A DNA stretch of 41,020 nt, from positions 1 through 41,020 of the forward strand of contig CANQAF010000003.1 in NCBI GenBank assembly GCA_947588975.1, given 5' to 3'. The notes under the pieces are model-generated. The model searched no databases. It saw only the letters and a list, made by a program, of their open reading frames with translations, and was not told the origin of the DNA. The stretch is from an uncultured Bacilli bacterium. Its GTDB lineage: Bacteria > Bacillota_I > Bacilli_A > RF39 > UBA660. Position 1 is the first letter of the stretch, and every line of letters begins with the position of its first letter. The translations under genes and the position numbers were made by a program. This document shows positions 1-8,754 of this stretch, piece by piece.

Positions 1-122
1 CTAATATTATCCTTTTGTGACTGAAGTTGATTTAAAATGGATGGTAAAATAATAATTGTTAATAATGCAATAATCAGCACTACCGCAATCATTTCTGTTA
101 ATGTAAAACCTTTCTGTTTCAA
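1..122 (-). CDS. Type IV prepilin (ComGC-like), 5' end only
   Basis: The reverse strand reads from a TTG at 122 as LKQKGFTLTEMIAVVLIIAL and on to the window edge. This is the class III prepilin signature: a short basic leader, a G|F cleavage site, Glu at mature position 5 and a continuous hydrophobic helix. Such proteins are cut and N-methylated by a prepilin peptidase and build type IV pili, type II secretion pseudopili or the competence pseudopilus. An AAGGAAG ribosome site lies 8 bases upstream of the TTG. An in-frame GTG at 131 is too close to that site to be preferred. About 40 codons are visible, so the subfamily (ComGC against other type IV pilins) cannot be fixed. It is separated from the Tad cluster by over 30 kb and belongs to a different pilin class. 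Confidence 0.8.
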   Translation of the reverse strand, partial: MKQKGFTLTEMIAVVLIIALLTIIILPSILNQLQSQKDNI

Positions 123-143
123 GTGGATCACTTCCTTATGATC

Positions 144-172
144 AGTATAGCATATTTTTCTATTTTTTGAAA
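144..172 (-). promoter_or_regulatory. Promoter of the prepilin gene
   Basis: On the reverse strand there is an extended -10 box, TGCTATACT (hexamer at 144-149), and a weak -35 TTTCAA at 167-172 with a 17-base spacer. It sits between the rpmF terminator and the prepilin start, so the prepilin gene starts its own transcript. Confidence 0.6.
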
Positions 173-194
173 TTCTATTTTATGAATTGATAAT

Positions 195-222
195 AAAAAA
201 GAAGTAACTATTCAGTTACTTC
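195..222 (-). terminator. rpmF terminator
   Basis: Stem GAAGTAACT / AGTTACTTC (201-209 with 214-222), a 4-base loop, then a run of T on the reverse strand (195-200). The stem includes the rpmF stop codon. Confidence 0.85.
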
Positions 223-417
223 TTTTTTTGCGATAACTTCTTTTCCTTTATAAGTACCACATTTAGCGCATACTCTATGTCCTCTTACAGCTTCACCACA
301 TTTTGGACATGTTACAGTTGCATTTTCACTTATTTTATAATGTGTACGACGTTTTCTACCTCTTGTTTTACTTACTTTACGGAAAGGTACTGCAAATAAT
401 TGTAATTCTAATTTCAT
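208..417 (-). CDS. rpmF: 50S ribosomal protein L32
   Basis: L32 is a small zinc-ribbon protein of the large ribosomal subunit. The product has the family core AVPFRKVSKTRGRKRRTHYK and two CxxC pairs (CPKC, CAKC) that bind zinc. At 69 residues it is longer than the usual 57-60, because the family start (M-AVPF) is replaced by an eight-residue lead, MKLELQLF. The start is supported by GAGGTG seven bases upstream of ATG 417, and there is no Met at the normal position. It lies 18 bases after the DUF177 gene, the classic rpmF partner, and the two are almost certainly cotranscribed. A strong terminator overlaps its end. Confidence 0.95.
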   Translation of the reverse strand: MKLELQLFAVPFRKVSKTRGRKRRTHYKISENATVTCPKCGEAVRGHRVCAKCGTYKGKEVIAKKEVTE

Positions 418-435
418 TCTGTCACACCTCGCTTT

Positions 436-921
436 TCATTTTAACAAATCTCTCAATTTTTGAAGTTCTGGATTGATTTCTTCATTTTGTTCCTCTGTGC
501 ATAAACGCCATCCATTCCCTTCTAAAGAAATGGAATCTGCATCTTCGCTTACTACACGAGAAGGAATTTCCACTAATATATTTTCCCATACAATTGGAAA
601 AATATCAATAGTATTTTCCATTTTTTTGTCAATTTCACCGATTTCTTCAAGTAAATTTTCAATATTTCCCTGTACAGAAGTGGTAAATGGATAAGAAACC
701 GGCTTTAAGGTAATTGCACATGGTAGTATCATTGTTCCTTCAATTATAATATCAAGTACTAAACTATCAATACTATCCTTTGTAATTGTACCTCTAACAG
801 TCGTATCTTTTAATTCTAACAGACCTGTATTCTTCATAGTTTCTGGATTCCATTCAACGATACGATCAATTTCAATATATGAGTCAATTCCGTTTTTTAG
901 TCTTGTAATATCAATAAACAT
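436..921 (-). CDS. DUF177 (YceD/YlbN-type) protein
   Basis: A 161-residue acidic protein with the YceD/DUF177 layout: an N-terminal part with DITRLKNG, a central beta-rich part ending in the family block around CAITLKPVSYPF, and an acidic C-terminal tail. DUF177 genes stand directly upstream of rpmF across bacteria and are implicated in 23S rRNA metabolism or large-subunit assembly. I take ATG 921 as the start because AGGAA lies eight bases before it. An in-frame TTG at 945 would extend into the upstream HAD gene and lacks a ribosome site. Most likely cotranscribed with the HAD gene and rpmF. Confidence 0.85.
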   Translation of the reverse strand: MFIDITRLKNGIDSYIEIDRIVEWNPETMKNTGLLELKDTTVRGTITKDSIDSLVLDIIIEGTMILPCAITLKPVSYPFTTSVQGNIENLLEEIGEIDKKMENTIDIFPIVWENILVEIPSRVVSEDADSISLEGNGWRLCTEEQNEEINPELQKLRDLLK

Positions 922-937
922 AATAATCGTTCCTTTC

Positions 938-1690
938 TTAATCAAAGTAATATTGTTCTAAAAATTTATAAATGCCATCCTCATCATTGGATGTAGTAAT
1001 CTCATTTGCGACATTTTTCACTTCTTGCAAAGCATTTCCCATTGCGACGCCTATATTTGCGCATTTTAACATTTCAACATCATTCAATCCATCTCCAAAG
1101 CAAATGATATCTTCTCCTCTATATGAAAGATACTCTTTTAGTTTGATAATATTAGAACCTTTGTCGTTTTCTTTTGAATAGACTTTCACCCACTGTTCTT
1201 CACTGAATGAATCTTGCATCAATTCTATATATAAATTAGGGTATTCTTTCATCAATTGTGTTGCAACACTAGCGCATTGATATCCAGGAAGGCAATGAAT
1301 ACTTAGACAAACAATATTTTGATTTTGAGAAATGATATCCAATGCATCTTCTACATTCATGACATAATATTCTTCTACAAAATCCATTACATATATACTT
1401 AAAAAACAATCTTTATAATTTTTTAATATATCCATACAATCTTTTGTGTTTAAAAGACTTTTCTTTACAATTTTTTGTTCTCTTAAGGAATACCATATTG
1501 CTCCGTTATTAGCAAGTAAATAGTCTACAAATTCATCAGACAAATACTTCATAGCGCTATTGACACTTCTCCCAGTTGCAATCACAATTATTTTTCCCAT
1601 TTCTTTTAATTTCTTTAATATTTCTTTTGATTTAAAAGAAATTGTATGGTTGCTACAGAGTAATGTCCCATCCATGTCGCAGATAATCAT
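938..1690 (-). CDS. Cof-type HAD-IIB sugar-phosphate phosphatase
   Basis: A 250-residue haloacid-dehalogenase phosphatase of the Cof/HAD-IIB group. Motif I is DMDGTLL at residues 5-11 with the nucleophile Asp and the acid/base Asp. Motif II is VIATGR. Motif III/IV is KGSNIIKLKEYL followed by CFGDGLNDVEML. The C2 cap lies between about residues 85 and 185. Family members hydrolyse small phosphorylated metabolites (hexose phosphates, FMN, pyridoxal phosphate). The real substrate cannot be read from sequence. A GGAGGGG site precedes ATG 1690. It is the first gene of a leftward unit with DUF177 and rpmF, divergent from tmcAL. Confidence 0.9.
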   Translation of the reverse strand: MIICDMDGTLLCSNHTISFKSKEILKKLKEMGKIIVIATGRSVNSAMKYLSDEFVDYLLANNGAIWYSLREQKIVKKSLLNTKDCMDILKNYKDCFLSIYVMDFVEEYYVMNVEDALDIISQNQNIVCLSIHCLPGYQCASVATQLMKEYPNLYIELMQDSFSEEQWVKVYSKENDKGSNIIKLKEYLSYRGEDIICFGDGLNDVEMLKCANIGVAMGNALQEVKNVANEITTSNDEDGIYKFLEQYYFD

Positions 1691-1714
1691 GAAATCCCCT
1701 CCAGATGTACCAAT

Positions 1715-1743
1715 ATCTTATCATATTCAACTATATTTTTCAA
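1715..1743 (-). promoter_or_regulatory. Promoter of the HAD-DUF177-rpmF unit
   Basis: Reverse strand -35 TTGAAA (1738-1743), a 17-base spacer and -10 TAAGAT (1715-1720) preceded by TGA, an extended -10. It lies in the short divergent gap between the HAD gene and tmcAL. Confidence 0.65.
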
Positions 1744-1776
1744 TGAATTTATGATATGATAATTATGGTGAAGTAT

Positions 1777-2928
1777 ATGCATAGTGTAGGTATTATTTGT
1801 GAATATAATCCATTCCATAATGGACATATTTTTCACTTGAATGAAATCAAAAAAAGATTCCCCAATCACTCTATTGTTCTAGTAATGAGTGGCAATTTTA
1901 CGGAACGTGGCGATGTCAGTGTTATGAATAAATGGGATAAGACGGAACTCGCACTTTCTTATGGCGTGGATTTAGTTGTAGAGCTTCCATTTGTATTTGC
2001 TACACAGAGTGCTGATATTTTTGCGAAAGCCAGTATTGAAATTTTAAATATGTTGAAAGTGGATTATCTTGTTTTTGGTAGTGAATGTAATCAAATTAGT
2101 CGTTTAATTGAGCTTGCCAAAATACAATTAGATCATCCAAAATATCATAAACTTGTAAAACAATATTTAGAAGAAGGTACGAATTACCCAACTGCATTAT
2201 CAAAAGCTTTATATGAAATATCTGGAAAAAGAATTAAGGAGCCAAATGATATTTTAGGACTTACCTATATTCGAGAAATTTTTAAAACCAATAGTACAAT
2301 TCAACCTGTATGTATTCCAAGAAACAATCACTATAATGGAACTGAATTAGAAGGTACTTTAAGTAGTGCAACCAGTATTCGTCATGCATTACAAAACCAT
2401 GAGGATATCTCCCCTTATGTACCAAATAAAACTTTAGATTATTTAAAACATCCACATTTTACAAGTGATTATTTTCCACTATTAAAATATAAAATATTAT
2501 CTGACATGAACCATTTAGATCAATATCAAACGGTGGATGAAGGAATTGAAAATAGGATTCGTAAATTTATTATTAGTTCTAAAAGTCTAGATGATTTAAT
2601 TTTAAAAATTAAAACAAAACGTTATACTTATCACAAATTAAACCGTATGTTTACTCATATTATTTGTAATGTGACCAAAGAAGAAATGAAACAATTTCAA
2701 AAAATTGAATATATTCGTATTTTAGGATTTAGTCGTAAGGGAAGAGATTTATTAAAACAACTAAAACCATCCATTCCTGTTCCAATTGTAACAAATTTTT
2801 CTTCTTATCATCACCCTATGTTAGATATGGAATTGCGAGCAACATCTATTTATGCAAGTATTTTAGAAGGAAAAGAACAAATTGATATGATTGAAAGTGA
2901 ATATAAAAATTCACCTATTATGAAATAA
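1777..2928 (+). CDS. tmcAL: tRNA(Met) cytidine acetate ligase TmcAL
   Basis: TmcAL uses acetate and ATP to make N4-acetylcytidine at the wobble base of elongator tRNA(Met). The nucleotidyltransferase signature is plain near the N-terminus: GIICEYNPFHNGHIFHL (HxGH-type ATP site), followed by VLVMSGNFTERGDVSV. Further family blocks are PNDILGLTYI and SSATSIRH, with the C-terminal FSRKGRDLLK region. With the start at ATG 1777 the protein has 383 residues, a normal length. In-frame starts at 1756, 1765 and 1768 exist, but family alignment (M-x-x-VGII) and GGTG at 1766-1769 favour 1777. It is the only long gene on the + strand and ends in a shared terminator. Confidence 0.93.
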   Translation: MHSVGIICEYNPFHNGHIFHLNEIKKRFPNHSIVLVMSGNFTERGDVSVMNKWDKTELALSYGVDLVVELPFVFATQSADIFAKASIEILNMLKVDYLVFGSECNQISRLIELAKIQLDHPKYHKLVKQYLEEGTNYPTALSKALYEISGKRIKEPNDILGLTYIREIFKTNSTIQPVCIPRNNHYNGTELEGTLSSATSIRHALQNHEDISPYVPNKTLDYLKHPHFTSDYFPLLKYKILSDMNHLDQYQTVDEGIENRIRKFIISSKSLDDLILKIKTKRYTYHKLNRMFTHIICNVTKEEMKQFQKIEYIRILGFSRKGRDLLKQLKPSIPVPIVTNFSSYHHPMLDMELRATSIYASILEGKEQIDMIESEYKNSPIMK

Positions 2929-2956
2929 AAAACAATAAGAATCACTTATTGTTTTT
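2928..2956. terminator. Bidirectional terminator between tmcAL and the FemAB gene
   Basis: Perfect stem AAAAACAATAAG / CTTATTGTTTTT (2928-2939 with 2945-2956) around a 5-base loop. The flanking A and T runs let it act for both convergent genes, and it overlaps both stop codons. Confidence 0.85.
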
Positions 2957-4247
2957 GATTGGTTAATTCATGTTGACTCACACGAAATTTCATACGGCGA
3001 TAGAATGGAACAAACTTTTGAAAGATCAAATACATCGCTTTATTTAAAGTAAGATCAAATTCACCAATAAATTCTACATAATCTCCGCCAAATTTTTTCT
3101 TAAATTCATGTAAACCATATAATGGATTTTCTTTTCTTAAATCTCCAATGGTTCCAAATTGATCATATATTTCAATTCCTTTTTGATAATAATATTCAAT
3201 ATGTGTTTCATAGGTTTTATAGTTTGTATAAGTTTCTGATAAAATATTATGATTTCCCGCATATAATACCCATGCTTTGTTCCCATATGCAATAATAAAG
3301 TGGGCACTTAATGTAATTTCATTTCCATACTCTTGTTGGTATTTTCTATATTTTTGAATATCTTCTTGTAATTTTTCTAATTGACGATTTAATTCTTTCT
3401 TTTTAGAATTTTGGCTTTTACTCAAATTTTGTATATTTTCAAATGTTTTTAATTCAAAGGTGAGTTCTTGTTCTTTCTTACTTAATATATCTAAAATTTT
3501 AGGAATATTGGCAATTCCTAAGAACAAATCACAATCATTATGTTGTTTCCAAATATGGTATAAATCTTGATAATACTGAAGTCCATGTGTAATAAAATCT
3601 TTTCGATCTTCCGTAATACGCATAAGTTCAAAGAAAGTAGGAATATCTTCTTCTGTACCAATTTTTACTTCAATTCCAAGTTCTTCTGCTTTTTTAATAC
3701 GTTGTTTGGTCGTTTTAGAAAAATTGTTTTTAATTTCTTCTAATGGTTTTTTAAAATCTATACGAAAAGTATAACGAGGTTGGCTTAAATCAAAATTTTT
3801 GGTGAACCCTAAATGGTGAAAACCAAGACGTACTAAATCTTTTAAAATTTTTTCACCAGAATATGGTAATTCTACTGTATTTCCAAAACAATCTTCTTGA
3901 TGATATACAATATCTGAATCTAATTTGATGAAAATTGCTCTTTTCGACTTTGCATACTTCTTTAATTCAGTTATAAATATTTTTAATAAATTGGAATCAT
4001 TCATATTCATGACAAATCCTCTTGGAATATAAAAGTAGCAATAATGCATTGGTAATTTTTTTTCAAGCAACAAAGTAGCTGCTACTAAAGAATTATTGTC
4101 CATTAATCCAATATAATGAGGAATAAAATTTTTATCTTTTTGGCAAAATTCTCCCCATGCATAACTTTGTAAATAGTGTGATTTATAAGGATTATTTTCA
4201 ACAAATGCTTCATAAGTGTCACGATCAATATTACAAATTAATTCCAT
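2946..4247 (-). CDS. FemAB/MurM-type aminoacyl-tRNA:peptidoglycan transferase
   Basis: FemABX enzymes add amino acids from aminoacyl-tRNA to the peptidoglycan precursor side chain at the inner membrane face, building interpeptide bridges. The 433-residue product shows the two tandem acetyltransferase-like folds: an N-terminal part with SYAWGEF and YIPRGFVM, the block FSKTTKQRIKKAEELGIEV, a long charged helical arm at about residues 260-310 typical of tRNA-binding Fem proteins, and the C-terminal signature YDQFGTIGDLRKENPLYGLH followed by FKKKFGG. The start is well supported by AGGAGG seven bases upstream. The residue and bridge length it makes cannot be told. The gene means the organism has a cell wall, which fits the wall hydrolase of the T4SS block. 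Confidence 0.9.
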   Translation of the reverse strand: MELICNIDRDTYEAFVENNPYKSHYLQSYAWGEFCQKDKNFIPHYIGLMDNNSLVAATLLLEKKLPMHYCYFYIPRGFVMNMNDSNLLKIFITELKKYAKSKRAIFIKLDSDIVYHQEDCFGNTVELPYSGEKILKDLVRLGFHHLGFTKNFDLSQPRYTFRIDFKKPLEEIKNNFSKTTKQRIKKAEELGIEVKIGTEEDIPTFFELMRITEDRKDFITHGLQYYQDLYHIWKQHNDCDLFLGIANIPKILDILSKKEQELTFELKTFENIQNLSKSQNSKKKELNRQLEKLQEDIQKYRKYQQEYGNEITLSAHFIIAYGNKAWVLYAGNHNILSETYTNYKTYETHIEYYYQKGIEIYDQFGTIGDLRKENPLYGLHEFKKKFGGDYVEFIGEFDLTLNKAMYLIFQKFVPFYRRMKFRVSQHELTNQKQ

Positions 4248-4269
4248 ATGCTAGCCTCCTATTTCTATT

Positions 4270-4278
4270 ATTATATCA
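4270..4278 (-). promoter_or_regulatory. Probable extended -10 promoter for the FemAB gene
   Basis: Reverse strand TGATATAAT (hexamer at 4270-4275) in the 46-base gap after the SNF2 gene. I see no good -35. It may give the FemAB gene its own start in addition to read-through. Confidence 0.45.
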
Positions 4279-4293
4279 CAACCATAATCTATC

Positions 4294-7200
4294 TTATTCA
4301 CTTTTTAAAATTTCCATCAATTCTTCTTCGGTTAATTTAGATAAAATCATTTGATCACGCATATCGCCTTCAATCACTTGTTCACTTAACTGTTTCTTCT
4401 TTTGTTGTAACTCTAATATTTTTTCTTCAATGGTACCTTTGGCAATCAAACGAATCACTTCTACTACATGTTTTTGACCAATGCGATGAGAACGATCCGT
4501 TGCCTGATTTTCGATCTGAGGGTTCCACCATAAATCTAAATGTATTACAATGTCTGCACTCGTTAAATTTAAGCCGGTTCCACCTGCTTTTAAAGAAATC
4601 AAAAATACATTGGTTGAATCTTGGTTAAAAGCATCCACCAATTCAATTCTTGTCTTACTAGGTGTACTTCCATCTAGATAATAGGAAGTAATCGCATTTC
4701 TCTTTAATTCTTCTTGTACTAATTTTAAAGCCGATGGAAATTGAGAAAATAATAATATTTTGTGCCCATTTTGGGTTGATTCTTTTAATATTTCAATAAG
4801 TGCATCTAACTTACCACTACGAATATTGGTATCTAAATATAATCTAGGATCAATACATATTTGACGTAATCTTGTTAATAGTGATAAAATCAAAATCTGA
4901 CTTTTCATGAAACCACTTTCGGCAATAGTCATTTCAATTTTAGTTTTTGCCTGTTCTAATTCTGCCAAATATAATTTTTTCTGTTCTTCTGTCATATCGA
5001 CATAAATATTGGATTCTATTTTATCTGGTAATTCTTTTAATACATCTTTTTTTCTTCGTCTTAAAATAAAAGGAGAAATTTGAATATTTAAATTTTTTAA
5101 TAAGGATTCATCTTCTTCAATTGCTTTCAAATTATATTTTTCTTTAAATTGATGGTAAGATGATAAGAAACCGGGCATTAAAAAGTCAAAGATACTCCAT
5201 AGTTCTAAAATAGAATTTTCAATTGGAGTTCCAGTTAAAGCAAAACGGGTTTTGGCTTTGATTTGTTTTACTACTTTTGTCGTTTCTGTATTTACATTTT
5301 TAATATTTTGAGCTTCATCTAAAATACAAGTATCAAATATATAATTTGTATAAGCGTCAATATCCTGTCGTAATAATCCATACGTAGTTAACACAACATC
5401 ATAATCTTCTAAATGGGAAAATAGATGATTTCTCTTACTTTTGGTATCACTAACAATTAAATATTTCAACTCTTTACCAAATAATTGTAATTCATGTTCC
5501 CAATTATACAATAAAGATGTTGGTACAATCAAAAGCATCGTGCCTTTTTCTTCTTTTAACTTTTCTTTCATATAATAAATTGTTTGCAGAGTTTTCCCCA
5601 ATCCCATTTCATCTGCCAGAATACCTCCAAATCCACATTTGGAAATAGTTAACATCCATTGAATACCTAATTTCTGATAATCTCTGATTATTTTTTGATC
5701 AGATGCATTCCAATGAATTTGTAGATCTTTATATTTTGCAAATCGATTGAGAAAAGTATCTAAAGCTTCATCCATTTGAATGATATCGGGAAATGAATGC
5801 AGTGCTAAACTCTTATATAATGGAAGTGTACCCGTCATCAAATCCATGCCCATTACATCTAACATATGGGTAAATTCAGTTAATTCTGGTTGCTTTAAAT
5901 CTACATAATTTCCATTTTTTAAACGATAGTATTTCTTTTTGGTACGAATAGAGTTTAAAAAATCTTGCAATTCAGATTCATCTATATCAGCTATTTGAAA
6001 TTGATAAGATAATATACGATCTTTTCCTAATGAAAAATGACTTTCCAACTGTGTATGATGTACAATTTTCATATCTTTTAAATCTTTGGAAACATAGACA
6101 TCATATTTTTGTAATAATTGATATAATCCTTCTTCTAAAAAGGCAAGAATATCATCATTATTTTTTAAATAAAATTCTGTTCCTTTTAAAATAAAGCCAT
6201 ATTGGAATAGGTCTTGTTGGTATTGTTTTTCTGATGTTTCATCACGCGCTAAAAAAACATCTCCCCATTGATTATTGGAATCTAATAAATTTTTTTCTTC
6301 TCCTTGATAACATAGCATAATTTTAGCAATGACATCACGATGATCTTTTTCAAAATAATATTTTACAGTAGGTGATTCTTTTAAGAACCGACTTTGTAAT
6401 GCTTCATCCATCACAGTTTGTTTTTCAATTTTTGGTAAAATAGTTTGACTAAATAATGACATTTCTTCTTCTTGAATGTAAATATTTTGTTTTTGATGTT
6501 CTACGATTAACTTTAATAAGTCATGATCTTTTACCTCATACATTTTATCTTTAGACATGGTATATGCATAGTTAATGGTAAGAGGTTTTAGTTCTTTTAA
6601 ATCTATTTTCCATTCGACATGATTTCCTAACATATGAAGTTGCATTTGTAAAGGAAAAGCATCTTCTATTCCTTCAAAATGATATACATAGTATCCAATT
6701 TCTACTGTGAATGGTTTTGCTTTTAATAAAGGCATAAACTGTAGTAAACTTTGGTTTTTAAGTTTTATAAAAGAGATTGCTTCACTCGTTGTATGATACC
6801 CATAAAAAGAAAAATCAGGATGATTTTGACTATCCACGTAAAAAGCAATAAATTCAATAATTTTAGTATCTTCTACATTAAAGCAGTGAATTTCTGGATT
6901 ATAAGTAAAGCCCTGTCCAAACTCTACTTCCCCTGCATTAGCGCGATATACATCAATAAATTCTTCTAAATGCTTTTTTAATACATATTTTTTATTATCT
7001 CCTATTTTTACCTGTAATTCGTATTCACCTGGATGACGAGGATCTATTTGTTTTAAGTTAATATCTAGTATAATTTGTTGTTTCAATGATTGATTGACAT
7101 TGGGACGCAATAACATTTGATTAAATTCAGCATCATATTCATAACTAATTTCGCCTACCATTTGATTTAATAATTCTTCATGTTGAATCAAATACATCAC

Positions 7201-7452
7201 CGCTAAAGCAATGTGTGGACAATAATCAAGCCCCGGCTTACATCCACAATTCATATCCAACATACGATATTCTTTATTTAAAATAATCGTAATTGGCAAT
7301 TCTTCATAGTGAAAGTGGACTTTAATACGATTCCCTATTCGTTCATATCTATCATAAATTAATTTCTTTTTATCTAATTTTAACGCTGCAATATAGTTAT
7401 TGATTCCCACTATTTTGGTTACATCTTCTACTGTCACGATTTTAGAATGCAT
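4294..7452 (-). CDS. SWIM zinc-finger SNF2-family helicase
   Basis: A 1052-residue SF2 DNA translocase of the bacterial SNF2 group. A SWIM zinc finger sits at residues 69-80 (CxC, then CPH). Residues about 100-560 are a family-specific region of low similarity. The ATPase follows: motif I DEMGLGKT near residue 614, motif II DEAQ near residue 710, motif III LTGTPIEN, then the C-terminal helicase half with QFPSAL, YYLDGSTP, SLKAGGTGLNLTSAD and the motif VI run QATDRSHRIGQ. Family members move along duplex DNA and remodel bound proteins; cellular roles in bacteria are poorly known (RapA-like transcription recycling is one). GAGGTG precedes ATG 7452. Confidence 0.92.
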   Translation of the reverse strand: MHSKIVTVEDVTKIVGINNYIAALKLDKKKLIYDRYERIGNRIKVHFHYEELPITIILNKEYRMLDMNCGCKPGLDYCPHIALAVMYLIQHEELLNQMVGEISYEYDAEFNQMLLRPNVNQSLKQQIILDINLKQIDPRHPGEYELQVKIGDNKKYVLKKHLEEFIDVYRANAGEVEFGQGFTYNPEIHCFNVEDTKIIEFIAFYVDSQNHPDFSFYGYHTTSEAISFIKLKNQSLLQFMPLLKAKPFTVEIGYYVYHFEGIEDAFPLQMQLHMLGNHVEWKIDLKELKPLTINYAYTMSKDKMYEVKDHDLLKLIVEHQKQNIYIQEEEMSLFSQTILPKIEKQTVMDEALQSRFLKESPTVKYYFEKDHRDVIAKIMLCYQGEEKNLLDSNNQWGDVFLARDETSEKQYQQDLFQYGFILKGTEFYLKNNDDILAFLEEGLYQLLQKYDVYVSKDLKDMKIVHHTQLESHFSLGKDRILSYQFQIADIDESELQDFLNSIRTKKKYYRLKNGNYVDLKQPELTEFTHMLDVMGMDLMTGTLPLYKSLALHSFPDIIQMDEALDTFLNRFAKYKDLQIHWNASDQKIIRDYQKLGIQWMLTISKCGFGGILADEMGLGKTLQTIYYMKEKLKEEKGTMLLIVPTSLLYNWEHELQLFGKELKYLIVSDTKSKRNHLFSHLEDYDVVLTTYGLLRQDIDAYTNYIFDTCILDEAQNIKNVNTETTKVVKQIKAKTRFALTGTPIENSILELWSIFDFLMPGFLSSYHQFKEKYNLKAIEEDESLLKNLNIQISPFILRRRKKDVLKELPDKIESNIYVDMTEEQKKLYLAELEQAKTKIEMTIAESGFMKSQILILSLLTRLRQICIDPRLYLDTNIRSGKLDALIEILKESTQNGHKILLFSQFPSALKLVQEELKRNAITSYYLDGSTPSKTRIELVDAFNQDSTNVFLISLKAGGTGLNLTSADIVIHLDLWWNPQIENQATDRSHRIGQKHVVEVIRLIAKGTIEEKILELQQKKKQLSEQVIEGDMRDQMILSKLTEEELMEILKSE

Positions 7453-7473
7453 GTTATCACCTCAAGTATATAT

Positions 7474-7482
7474 AGTATATCA
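7474..7482 (-). promoter_or_regulatory. Extended -10 promoter for the SNF2 gene
   Basis: Reverse strand TGATATACT (hexamer 7474-7479), about 20 bases before the ATG. No clear -35. Confidence 0.45.
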
Positions 7483-7531
7483 TACCTTTCGCTCCATTTT
7501 CTATAGGATTGATTCATTTTTGAATATGAAT

Positions 7532-7553
7532 AAAAACAACTATTCGTTGTTTT
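7532..7553 (-). terminator. Terminator of the M3-like peptidase gene
   Basis: Stem AAAACAAC / GTTGTTTT (7533-7540 with 7546-7553), a 5-base loop and a T-rich exit on the reverse strand. It begins within the last codons of the gene. Confidence 0.75.
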
Positions 7554-8676
7554 CATTTAGCCATTCAATTTTTTTCTGAAGCGATAATTGTGATGTTTGT
7601 TCAAGATTGGTAATTCCATTCGCTTTTAATATTTCATCAATAGAATTTAACTTACTTTTACGAATATTTTCAAATTGCCAAAATGATTTTTCAGGATCTT
7701 CCTTATAGATATTTTCTAATTCTAAATTCACAAAATAAGATACAATATATCTTACATCTTCATTTGGATTTTTCAGCAATGCATTATATAATTCTGTTTC
7801 ATTTATCTCGAATGGTAATCCCTTCATCATTATAAACTTTTGAATTGAAAAGGAAGATACCGCTCTTTTCTTTTGATACATATAAAGAGCCAATTGGGTA
7901 ATATAAAATCTGTTAAAATTCAAATAAAAATTGAAAAAATTTTGAGTTTCTAATTGTATGACTGTTTTTTTATCTAATTTTTCTTTTAAATATTGTGATG
8001 TTAAAAATTCAAAATAATAGCCTTCTAATTCTTTCAGAAAAAAATGTTCTGTTTGATCGTATCCTGCAGTTTCTTCACTAGACATAATTGCGTGGGCACA
8101 TTCATGATTTAAAGTGAAAAAGTCTAATAACGTATTTTCTCTATTGATTAAAATCCACAGCCCCGGATTTGGATAAAATAGTGGCATTGTAATACCAGAA
8201 TAGTATAAATCATCTTTCTTAACAAATTGTAATAAATGATTTTTGGGATCTGTATACTTTGAAAACTTTTCTAAATAACTAGGATGCCCTATCCAACGAA
8301 AAAAATCTTCACTCATATCTACCAATTCTTGATTGGAAAAATTACATCTAGGTAATGATTGGTTAAAATCACATGCATCGTATTCCATAAAACTACTAGC
8401 AGATTTCATTGCCATATCAATCAGATCAGTTGGAATCTTTTCATTATTTTGAAAAGCCACTTTTACCAATTTTTGAATAGAATTCATTTTCCACTGTTTA
8501 AAAATACTCATTGTATTGGGTGAATTATAAAATAACGATTTCATATAACGTATATTTTGTAATGACATTTGTAACTCTATTTTAATTTCTTTTTTTAAAT
8601 GTTTATTGCTAGCCATAAATCTTTTAATTTGTGTTTCATATTTACATAGTCGATCCATATCCCAAGTGTATTCCAT
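7540..8676 (-). CDS. Compact M3-like zinc metallopeptidase
   Basis: A 378-residue protein with a clear HExxH zinc site, NHECAHAI (His191, Glu192, His195), followed about 20-25 residues later by a Glu-rich helix, KELEGYYFEFL, in the place where M3 (oligoendopeptidase F-like) enzymes keep their third zinc ligand. It lacks a signal peptide and is nearly all alpha-helical, as in M3. Normal PepF proteins are about 600 residues, so this is a compact relative, perhaps a separate M3-like or M2/M32-like subfamily. A cytoplasmic oligopeptidase role is likely but inferred. ATG 8676 is preferred over an upstream GTG at 8685 because AAGG overlaps that GTG and is well placed for the ATG. Confidence 0.65.
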   Translation of the reverse strand: MEYTWDMDRLCKYETQIKRFMASNKHLKKEIKIELQMSLQNIRYMKSLFYNSPNTMSIFKQWKMNSIQKLVKVAFQNNEKIPTDLIDMAMKSASSFMEYDACDFNQSLPRCNFSNQELVDMSEDFFRWIGHPSYLEKFSKYTDPKNHLLQFVKKDDLYYSGITMPLFYPNPGLWILINRENTLLDFFTLNHECAHAIMSSEETAGYDQTEHFFLKELEGYYFEFLTSQYLKEKLDKKTVIQLETQNFFNFYLNFNRFYITQLALYMYQKKRAVSSFSIQKFIMMKGLPFEINETELYNALLKNPNEDVRYIVSYFVNLELENIYKEDPEKSFWQFENIRKSKLNSIDEILKANGITNLEQTSQLSLQKKIEWLNENNE

Positions 8677-8732
8677 TGATAACACCTTCTTTTTTAGTCC
8701 TTATCTTAGCATAAACCAAAAATAAAGTAAAG

Positions 8733-8754
8733 AAAAAACATTGTAAAACAATGT
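8733..8754 (-). terminator. Terminator of the HerA-like gene
   Basis: Stem ACATTGT / ACAATGT (8738-8744 with 8748-8754) with a 3-base loop, followed on the reverse strand by a run of six T. It touches the stop codon. Confidence 0.8.

Noticed and set aside
208..945. + strand ORFs opposite rpmF/DUF177 and the HAD gene
   Set aside because: They are mirror frames of well supported genes, with no ribosome sites or family motifs.
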